From the NCBI GenBank assembly GCA_048499435.1, contig JASNZW010000007.1, positions 1-64,000 on the forward strand: 64,000 nucleotides of DNA, written 5' to 3'. This document shows positions 58,053 through 64,000 of the stretch, in pieces; within the stretch, counting starts at the first letter, position 1, and each line of letters begins with the position of its first letter. Origin of the DNA: DAOTWC01 sp048499435 (GTDB lineage: Bacteria > Chloroflexota > Anaerolineae > Aggregatilineales > Phototrophicaceae). Under the pieces are notes generated by a model. That model was not told the DNA's origin, made no database searches, and saw only the letters and a program-made list of their open reading frames with translations. The translations under genes were made by a program, and so were the position numbers.

Positions 58053-60209
58053 TTACGGCGCAACCGCTTCCAGCGGGAAGATATCAATGCTGCCCATGAT
58101 AACGCTGAGGACCGGAATCTGGCGCAGGCCGCACTCGCCTTCAAATGCCTCGATCTGGCCGTTGCCGTTGAGGTCGAAACCGTTGATCAGGCGGTCGGCT
58201 GTCTGGCGGGCTTCGCCGGCCTGCGCTGTGACCGCTTCGACGCTGGTCGCGGCCAGCAGCGCGCGCTCCAGTTCGACGGTCTGCTCGGTGCGCGTGTAGG
58301 CGTTGTTCAGGCAGACGCGAATCACCTCCGCGTCGCCCTGGAGGCGGCGCATATCCGGCTCGATGCCGAACAGGGCGGCCAGCCGTTCGCCGGGCTGGTT
58401 CTGGCCGTCAGCGGGCGGCCGGTCAGCGCCGCGGCTGTCGAGCGCTTCATCCAGGCGGGCCGTTATCAGGTCCAGGAAATGGGGAATGCCCAGCTTGCTG
58501 CGGCCAGGGTTTTCGCCGCGCCCGTTGTTGTCTAAGTCGTCCTGCGTGCCCAGCAGGGCGTTAACGGTGTGTTCCGCGTGGGTGTGCATCCCGGCGGCGT
58601 TGCCGGCCTCAGCCGCCAGCCCGGCGTGGAGCGCGGCGATCTCGCCTTCGCTCAGCGCGCCGGCCAGCAGGCCTCCACCGTTCGCGTCGCCCGCCGCGCT
58701 TACCAGAATCGCGCGCAGCGCGCGCGTCAGCTCAATCGGCACACGTCCCCCGTATGTTGGCGCGCCGGTGGGGGCGTCCTCTAACAGCTCCTCGCGGGTG
58801 ATGGCGACGGAGTTAAACAGCGTGGGCAGCGGGCGGCCTTCGGGATCGGTGTAGCTGAGCACGCCGCTGCCGGTAGGGTCGACAGTGAGCGCGCCCAGGC
58901 CGAGACGGTCGCCGGTTTCGCTGTTGAGCAGCCAGACGGCGTAGCTCATGCCGGGTGCGGTGGGGGCCAGGCGCTCCAGGCGCAGATTGGCGGTGTCGCC
59001 GATCTGGTTAGCAGTGCTGAACGTGAGACGCCCCAGCGGGCGCGCCAGGGCCGCTGCCGGCGCTGTGGGCGGCGCTGGCTGGGCGGTGGGCAGCGCGGCG
59101 CTGGCCGCGTCGGTGGCTGTCGGGCTGTCGCTGACGACCGTCGGGCCGCCGCGGTTAAGCGTTGTCAGCACCAGCACAACGATCACCAGGACGAGCGCTG
59201 CGATTACCCCCAGCCCGCCCAGCAGCAGCGCTGGCGGCGTGCCGCCGGCGGCTGGCTGCGGCTGTGTTGGCGGCGGGGTGGGCGGCGGGACAGGCGCGCC
59301 CGCCGGGGTATCTGGCAGCCTGACGGTGGAGGCGGTGCCCGCCGCCGGCGGCTGTGGCATGCCAACTGTGTCGGCGGCTTCCTGCGCGACCCGCCCATAG
59401 TCGGCGGCGAAGGCGGCGGCGGTGGGGTAGCGCAGCTCAACGTTTTTCGCCAGCGCGCGCGCCAGCACCGCGTCCAGCGCCGGCGGCAGCCCGGCGACGG
59501 CGGCGCTTAACGGCGGGACTGGCTCCGCCATGTGTTTGACCAGCACCTGCATAGGCGTTTCGGCCTGGTATGGCTGGCGGCCAGCGAGCATCTCAAAGAC
59601 GACCACGCCCAGCGAGTAGATGTCGGCGGACGGCCCCACTGGCAGACCCTGCACCTGCTCCGGCGCTATATAGGCCGGTGTGCCGATAACGCCGCCGGTC
59701 GCGGTCAGGCCGCTGTCGCCTTCGACCAGTTTGGCGATGCCGAAATCGGCCAGCAGGGGGTAGCCTTCGGTGGAGATCAGGATATTCGCCGGTTTGATGT
59801 CGCGGTGGATGACGCCCTGGCGGTGGGCGTAGTCCAGCGCGGGGGCGATCTGGCGCAGCAGCGTGTTTACTTCGCCCAGCGGCAGCGGCCCGCGCGCGAT
59901 GCGGTCGCTGAGGGTCCCGCCGCCAATATAGGCCGTCACCAGATAGAGAATGCCGTCCTCAACCCCGTAATCGTACAGCGGCAGGATGTGCGGGTGCTGC
60001 AGCCGGGCGATCGTGCGAGCTTCCAGGCGAAAGCGTTCCACGAACTCGTCGCCCAGTGCGGGGCTGGTCGGCAGCACCTTAACCGCCACATCGCGCTCGA
60101 CATCGGCCTGATACCCGCGATAGACCGTCGCCATACCGCCCCGGCCCACGAGCTGTTTGATCAGATATTTGCCGCCGAGCGTGCGCCCGATGATAGACGA
60201 TGTGGACAC
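58053..60209 (-). CDS. Membrane Ser/Thr protein kinase with EF-hand-like ectodomain
   Basis: This 718-residue PknB-type receptor kinase shows the glycine loop VGRGGMATVY (21-30), Lys44 in VAVKVL, catalytic HRDIKPAN (135-142), DFG (155-157), activation segment with GTPAYIAPE (176-184). A Pro-rich linker leads to one helix (about 327-349). The ectodomain (350-718) has a beta-rich part (PLGRLTFSTANQIG). Two calcium-loop-like stretches follow, DLDNNGRGE (558-566) and the near-perfect EF-hand DLNGNGQIEAFE (679-690). Calcium sensing is thus possible. There are no PASTA repeats. The start is GTG. It is followed directly by a WD40 lipoprotein gene. Confidence 0.9.
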   Translation of the reverse strand: MSTSSIIGRTLGGKYLIKQLVGRGGMATVYRGYQADVERDVAVKVLPTSPALGDEFVERFRLEARTIARLQHPHILPLYDYGVEDGILYLVTAYIGGGTLSDRIARGPLPLGEVNTLLRQIAPALDYAHRQGVIHRDIKPANILISTEGYPLLADFGIAKLVEGDSGLTATGGVIGTPAYIAPEQVQGLPVGPSADIYSLGVVVFEMLAGRQPYQAETPMQVLVKHMAEPVPPLSAAVAGLPPALDAVLARALAKNVELRYPTAAAFAADYGRVAQEAADTVGMPQPPAAGTASTVRLPDTPAGAPVPPPTPPPTQPQPAAGGTPPALLLGGLGVIAALVLVIVVLVLTTLNRGGPTVVSDSPTATDAASAALPTAQPAPPTAPAAALARPLGRLTFSTANQIGDTANLRLERLAPTAPGMSYAVWLLNSETGDRLGLGALTVDPTGSGVLSYTDPEGRPLPTLFNSVAITREELLEDAPTGAPTYGGRVPIELTRALRAILVSAAGDANGGGLLAGALSEGEIAALHAGLAAEAGNAAGMHTHAEHTVNALLGTQDDLDNNGRGENPGRSKLGIPHFLDLITARLDEALDSRGADRPPADGQNQPGERLAALFGIEPDMRRLQGDAEVIRVCLNNAYTRTEQTVELERALLAATSVEAVTAQAGEARQTADRLINGFDLNGNGQIEAFEGECGLRQIPVLSVIMGSIDIFPLEAVAP

Positions 60210-60276
60210 GTTTCGCGCCCCCGCTTCACAATTTATTGATCGTGTTCAGAATTATGGCACAAGCGGCAGGCGCGCG

Positions 60277-61227
60277 CTAATCAGGCGCGCCGGCGGCTTC
60301 CAGCTCGGCGCGGAAGGCCAGGTAGCTGTGATAGCGGCTGCGCAGCACTGTGCCGCTCTCAACCGCCTGGCGCACAGCGCAGCCCGGCTCGTCGAGGTGC
60401 GCGCAGTTGCCGAAGCGGCAGCGTTCGACATACGGCGCGAGGTCCACAAAGTAGGCGTCCAGCTCTTCCGGCTCGATGTCCCAGAAAGCCAGCGTGCGCA
60501 CGCCGGGCGTGTCGGCCACGTAGCCGCCGACGGCCAGCCGGACCAGCACGCTGTCGCGCGTGGTGTGCATCCCTTCCGCGCGGTAGGCGCTCACCGCTTT
60601 AACGGCCCGCCCCAGGTCCGGCTGAATGGCGTTGAGCAGGCTGGTCTTGCCGACGCCAGACGGCCCCGCGAACACCGAGATGCAGCCCTGCAGCCGCGCG
60701 CGCAGGGCGTCAACGCCGGTTCCGTCCAGGGCGCAGGTGTGCAGCACGGTGTAGCCGATGCGCTCATAGGGCAGGAAGCGCGCCCGGACCGCCGCCGAGT
60801 CGGTTAAATCTTGTTTGTTGACCACAATCACCAGCCGTTCGATGCCCGATTTCTCGCCCGCCGTCAGGAAGCGGTCGAGCGTTTTGAAGCTCGGCTCCGG
60901 GTTGGCGGCGGCAAACACGAACAGCGCCTGGTCAGCGTTGGCGACGATTACCTGTTCGCGCGCCGGCGCGCCCGCGCCCCGGACGCCCTCAGTGCGAACA
61001 GCGCGCGAGAGGACGCTGATGCGCTCGGCCACAGCCTCAATTGCGCCTGTGCCGTCAGGCTGAATCTCGATCTGCACGCGGTCGCCAATGGCGGCGACGT
61101 CTGACGACCGCGCTTCCTCCAGCAGCCGCCCGCGCAGGCGGCAGGTGCGAACCTGGCCGTCGCAGGTTTCAACCCCGAAAAAGCCGCTTTGTTCACGAAC
61201 GACAAGTCCCGCTACCAGTTGGCTCAA
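60277..61227 (-). CDS. rsgA: Ribosome small subunit-dependent GTPase A
   Basis: This 316-residue circularly permuted GTPase acts in 30S subunit maturation. Motif order is G4 (VNKQDL), then G1 (AGPSGVGKTSLLN), then the switch region and G3 (DTPGVR), as the permutation demands. An OB-fold precedes. The C-terminal zinc site is CRFGNCAHLDEPGC. The TTG start at 61227 has AGGAG seven bases upstream. It is transcribed away from a candidate promoter at 61282-61310. Confidence 0.93.
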   Translation of the reverse strand: MSQLVAGLVVREQSGFFGVETCDGQVRTCRLRGRLLEEARSSDVAAIGDRVQIEIQPDGTGAIEAVAERISVLSRAVRTEGVRGAGAPAREQVIVANADQALFVFAAANPEPSFKTLDRFLTAGEKSGIERLVIVVNKQDLTDSAAVRARFLPYERIGYTVLHTCALDGTGVDALRARLQGCISVFAGPSGVGKTSLLNAIQPDLGRAVKAVSAYRAEGMHTTRDSVLVRLAVGGYVADTPGVRTLAFWDIEPEELDAYFVDLAPYVERCRFGNCAHLDEPGCAVRQAVESGTVLRSRYHSYLAFRAELEAAGAPD

Positions 61228-61281
61228 AGGCCGACTCCTGTTTCACCGCGCGGTGCAGATCATGCTGACACTGCCAGCATC

Positions 61282-61310
61282 ACTATATATCAATTTTGGC
61301 CGGCTTACAG
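61282..61310 (-). promoter_or_regulatory. Candidate promoter of rsgA
   Basis: On the minus strand CTGTAA (61305-61310) is followed after 17 bp by TATAGT (61282-61287). An inverted repeat ATGCTG...CAGCAT (61262-61280) lies at the expected start site. Confidence 0.4.
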
Positions 61311-61319
61311 CAGGCGAGC

Positions 61320-62288
61320 TTATAACTGCCGCTGGCGCGTCAGCCGCCGCCAGCCCTCGACGCCCAGCACCAGCGAGACCGTTGGCAGCCACACCAGCCC
61401 GTAGGCGGTGAACGCCAGCGCCAGCAGGCCGGCCAGGTCGAAGGCGAGCGCTTCCGCGAGCAGAAAACCTGCCGCGCCGCCGACAAGAAAGAGCGCCGCG
61501 GCGCGGCTCAACTGCCCCCACAGGGGCGTTTGGGGCGGCAGCGCCGCTTCCAGCGGGGTGGGCGCGCTGCCCCGGCGCTGAAAACGCAGCAGCAGCAGAC
61601 AGTACGCCGCCAGCGCCGCGCAGATCAGCGCGCCCTGGGTAGCCAGCGCGCCGGATTCGCTGGCCCGCGCCAGATTCCACGCCAGCGCCGCCGTCACGAA
61701 CGCGCCGCCAGCCGGCCCCAGACACAGGTCAGCGGCGGTTAGCCGCGGGCCGGCGCGGGCGACCAGCCCCACCGCCGCGCCAACCAGCCCCAGCGCCGCC
61801 GCGCCAACCAGCAGCAGCAGCGGCAGCGAAACAGGCGCGACATCAGCGGTGAGCGCCGGGACACCGTAGACCCACGCGCCCCAGGTCAGCCCGCTGGCGG
61901 CGGCGGCCAGCAGCCAGCGGCGGCCGCGCGGCGCGCGCAGCAGCGCCAGGCACAACGCCAGCGCCAGCGCGGCGGCCAGCGCATAGGCGCCCAGCGCGCG
62001 CGTGACCAGCGTCAGCGGGAGGTCGGCCAGGGCGCGCTGCGGGAACAGCGCCGCTGACTGCGCTGTCGCCAGCAGGCCGGCCAGCAGCAGCAGCCCGAAA
62101 ATATCGCGGGCGCGCCAGCGCAGCGCCAGGTCCAGGGCGCAGGCGGCCAGGGCCAGGTAGCCCAGCGCCAGCGGCAGCCAGTCGGCGGGCGCGCGCGCCG
62201 CGAATGTCCACAGTGCCACCTCAGCGCTCAGCAGCAGGCAGGCGGCCAGCAGCGCGCGCACGGACCAGGCGGCGGGCCATGTCCGCAT
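61320..62288 (-). CDS. Polytopic membrane protein of unknown function
   Basis: This 322-residue Ala/Leu-rich protein has about nine or ten predicted membrane helices from residue 12 to 300 and short loops. There are no recognisable catalytic or transport motifs. It starts with a one-base overlap (TGATG) with the stop of the upstream methyltransferase gene, so they are coupled. The cytoplasmic end is basic (RRLTRQRQL). It could be an enzyme-associated or sensing membrane domain; the function is not assigned. Confidence 0.65.
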   Translation of the reverse strand: MRTWPAAWSVRALLAACLLLSAEVALWTFAARAPADWLPLALGYLALAACALDLALRWRARDIFGLLLLAGLLATAQSAALFPQRALADLPLTLVTRALGAYALAAALALALCLALLRAPRGRRWLLAAAASGLTWGAWVYGVPALTADVAPVSLPLLLLVGAAALGLVGAAVGLVARAGPRLTAADLCLGPAGGAFVTAALAWNLARASESGALATQGALICAALAAYCLLLLRFQRRGSAPTPLEAALPPQTPLWGQLSRAAALFLVGGAAGFLLAEALAFDLAGLLALAFTAYGLVWLPTVSLVLGVEGWRRLTRQRQL

Positions 62289-62854
62289 CAGCGCCCCGGC
62301 TTGAGGGCGACCAGCCGCGAGATATGCTGAACGTCGCCGGCGTGCAGCAGTTTCCAGCCGGCGAACAGGGCCGCCAGCTCGCCCGGCTGGAGCAGGAAAG
62401 CCGGGTTAAAGGCCGGGACGATTTCCCGATAGCGGAGATTGTATGTCTCGTAGACGATGCGGCCGCCAGGGCGCACGCAGGCGCGCAGCGCCGGGAACAG
62501 CTCGCGCTTGAGATAGCGAAACACACACACCAGGTCGTAATGCTCCGCTTCCAGCTCGGCTGTGTCCAGGTCCACCGGCAGGAAATTGAGACTGCGCAGC
62601 CCACGCGCGACCATTTCCTGCCGCCCGCGCGCCAGCGCCAGGCGGCTAATGTCCATTACGTCAACGATGTAGCCCTGCTCCGCCAGCCACAGCCCGTTCT
62701 GCCCCTGGCCGCCAGCGATATCCAGGGCGCGGCGCTCATCGCCGGGCGCGGTGGGCGGCGTGTAGTCGAACAGGAAGGGGTCCGGCTCAGGAAAATGCTG
62801 CTGACCGCGCTGGCGGTAGATGGCGTCCCAGCGGATGCGGTCCTCGTGCGTCAT
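62288..62854 (-). CDS. Class I SAM-dependent methyltransferase (TehB-like)
   Basis: This 188-residue Rossmann-fold methyltransferase starts with RIRWDAIYRQRG, a beginning common in TehB-like proteins. Motif I is ALDIAGGQGQNGLWLAEQG with the acidic residue in VDVMDISRLAL. Motif IV is EHYDLVCVFRYLKRELFP, followed by GGRIVYETYNLRY. The 'YETYN' run is typical of this group. Substrate is unknown (small molecule or oxyanion). It overlaps the membrane protein gene by one base and is 22 bases after the unknown protein. Confidence 0.82.
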   Translation of the reverse strand: MTHEDRIRWDAIYRQRGQQHFPEPDPFLFDYTPPTAPGDERRALDIAGGQGQNGLWLAEQGYIVDVMDISRLALARGRQEMVARGLRSLNFLPVDLDTAELEAEHYDLVCVFRYLKRELFPALRACVRPGGRIVYETYNLRYREIVPAFNPAFLLQPGELAALFAGWKLLHAGDVQHISRLVALKPGR

Positions 62855-62876
62855 GGAGACCCCCAGGCTTCTGGCA

Positions 62877-63686
62877 TCAGCCGTCAGACCGGCCAGCGTA
62901 GACCGGCGTATAAGCGAGCGCGTCGGGCACGCGCGCGAGCGCGTCGGCGTCGCCAGGGTACAGGCGGGCGTCGGGGCGGCGCCGCCGGCGCAGGTGAAGC
63001 TGATAGGCGTCGCGCAGGGCGGTGAAATCCGGCTCGCGCCAGCTCGGCGCGATGGTCAGGCAGGCCATCAGCGCGCGGATGCGGCTGCCACCGGGGCTGT
63101 TCCAGTCCGGGCCGGCGTTTGCGGCCAGCGCGCGCGCCGCCGCTTCGGCGTCCGGGTCAGCGCCGGCGCGCTTCAGCAGCCCGCCGCTGAAGCGGTCGAG
63201 CATTCCCTGGGCCTGTTTCAGGTTAACGCGGTCGGCCAGCGGCTGCACATCTGGCGGCAGCGCGCCCAGCAGCGCGTCAGGCGCGGCGGCTGGCTCAACG
63301 GGCGGGGCGGTGGGGTTGGCCAGTGCCGCCGCCAGATCGCAGCCAGGCCGCGCATAGGGCTGGAGCGCGCGCGGCAGGTCAGCCTCAGCGCCGTCAACCC
63401 AGGCGGCAATATGGGCCGCGGCGCCGCTGAGCGCGGCGTACAGGCACAGCCCGCCCGCCGACAGCGCGGGCAGCGCGCGCGTGTCTGGCGCGCCCAGCAC
63501 CCGCACCCAGCCGTCCTGCGCCGGGGCCACGAACAGCCGCACCGCGCGCGGATAGGCCGGGCCGGGCAGCGGCGCGAACGGGTCAAAAAGGGTGTAATCC
63601 AGGGCCGTGAGCGCGCCGCGCAGGGCGGCGGCGACGGCGCTGGCGTCAGCGGAGCGTAAGTACAGGCTGTCCCAGGATGCGGTCAT
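62877..63686 (-). CDS. Protein of unknown function
   Basis: This 269-residue Ala/Pro-rich soluble protein has no signal sequence or membrane helix. It starts with YLRSADASAVAAALRGALTAL, resembling the first strand-helix of small ferredoxin-like domains. Its latter half has the helix-rich NLKQAQGMLDRFSGGLLKRAG and a Trp/Asn turn (GPDWNSPGGSRIRALMACL). I recognise no family. Its start lies 41 bases inside the end of the upstream GNAT gene in another frame, so it may be translationally coupled. It precedes the TehB-like methyltransferase. Confidence 0.55.
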   Translation of the reverse strand: MTASWDSLYLRSADASAVAAALRGALTALDYTLFDPFAPLPGPAYPRAVRLFVAPAQDGWVRVLGAPDTRALPALSAGGLCLYAALSGAAAHIAAWVDGAEADLPRALQPYARPGCDLAAALANPTAPPVEPAAAPDALLGALPPDVQPLADRVNLKQAQGMLDRFSGGLLKRAGADPDAEAAARALAANAGPDWNSPGGSRIRALMACLTIAPSWREPDFTALRDAYQLHLRRRRRPDARLYPGDADALARVPDALAYTPVYAGRSDG

Positions 63687-64000
63687 CGGCTGCCTCGCGC
63701 GCGGTGGCGCTGTCGGTATCAGCGGGGGCGTAGCGCGCCACGCTGCCGCAGGCGTGAAAGCCCAGGGCGCGCAGCGTCTCGCGGTCGGTTTCAGTTTCGC
63801 CGGGGGCGTAAACCAGATCGCAGCCCCGGTCGAGCGCGGCGCGGACAGCGGCCCCGACCAGGGCGCGCAGCAGGTCCGGCGTGCGCGCCTCTTTCATCAG
63901 CGCCAGGCCAAGCAGGTGCGCGCCCTGGCTGTGAACGCTCAGGCGGGCCACACCTACCGGGAAACCGGCGCGGTACAGAATCAGGTCAAGCTGGTGGCCC
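63646..64000 (-). CDS. GNAT-family N-acetyltransferase, C-terminal part (truncated by window end)
   Basis: The frame stays open to the window edge, reading ...HQLDLILYRAGFPVG before the in-frame GTG at 63951, so the gene starts outside. The visible part has a beta-strand pair (LILYRAGFPVGVARLSV), LRALVGAAVRAALDRGCDLVYAPG, and DRETLRALGFHACGSVARY. This last block matches the GNAT C-terminal pattern (helix, then LGFxxxGxxxxY). The tail (DSATAREAADDRILG...) overlaps the next gene by 41 bases. The substrate cannot be inferred. Confidence 0.7.
   Translation of the reverse strand, partial: GHQLDLILYRAGFPVGVARLSVHSQGAHLLGLALMKEARTPDLLRALVGAAVRAALDRGCDLVYAPGETETDRETLRALGFHACGSVARYAPADTDSATAREAADDRILGQPVLTLR

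Overview
The window is GC-rich chromosomal DNA, apparently from a member of the Chloroflexi (Anaerolineae-like). This assignment is an inference. It rests on Pro/Thr-rich low-complexity linkers in secreted proteins, a Ser/Thr kinase paired with a WD40 lipoprotein, several Gfo/Idh/MocA oxidoreductases, a bacterial Elp3, and palindromic CTCACCCC...GGGGTGAG intergenic repeats. No phage, transposase, CRISPR array or rRNA was seen. Genes are dense. The only gene-free stretch over 300 bases (33-451) is filled by a tRNA promoter and a repeat block.

Layout. 1-4.2 kb: the 5' part of a tRNA, the repeat block, two secreted proteins, a GT4 glycosyltransferase and a small membrane protein. 4.2-5.3 kb: an SDR-type L-threonine dehydrogenase. 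5.3-13.4 kb (minus): a surface-glycan cluster with a DPM1-like GT2, an FAD oxidoreductase, a NodB deacetylase, an LPG-synthase-TM/flippase-like protein and two GT-C membrane glycosyltransferases. 13.7-17.4 kb (plus, divergent): four coupled genes in WbpD-WbpE-WbpB-WbpI order for a 2,3-diacetamido nucleotide sugar. 17.6-21.3 kb: a heterodimeric ABC exporter. 21.4-29.8 kb: sugar metabolism with four Gfo/Idh-type or TIM-barrel genes plus nagA, a fused GHMP kinase/GalU-type nucleotidyltransferase, and D-lyxose isomerase. 29.9-34.9 kb: a phosphofructokinase with PPi-type residues, a GCS2-like ligase homologue and RNase J with an unusual leader. 34.9-40.7 kb: a TgpA-like transglutaminase, an S41 peptidase and a methyltransferase. 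40.8-41.2 kb: RNase P RNA. 41.2-43.7 kb: an NAD-salvage pair. 43.8-48.0 kb: lspA, a lipoprotein, class I FBPase and elp3. 48.1-56.9 kb: an IGPS-like pseudoenzyme, an SH3/CARDB secreted protein, a PBP1A-like protein with eroded active sites, MarR, a cNMP-PH-PH membrane protein, a STAS-like protein and peptide deformylase. 56.9-60.2 kb: a receptor kinase with an EF-hand-like ectodomain and a WD40 lipoprotein. 60.3-64 kb: rsgA, a membrane protein, a methyltransferase, an unknown protein and a truncated GNAT.

How the genes work together. The two divergent glycan blocks plausibly make, modify and export a diacetamido-sugar-containing surface polymer or glycolipid. The 21-31 kb block looks like uptake-sugar processing feeding nucleotide sugars and glycolysis. 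Three items stand out as most unusual: the kinase-uridylyltransferase fusion, the IGPS-fold protein that has lost most catalytic residues, and the class A PBP homologue that has lost all transpeptidase motifs. The perfect palindrome over the RNase J promoter, followed by a 12-bp tandem repeat leader, is the most striking non-coding signal.
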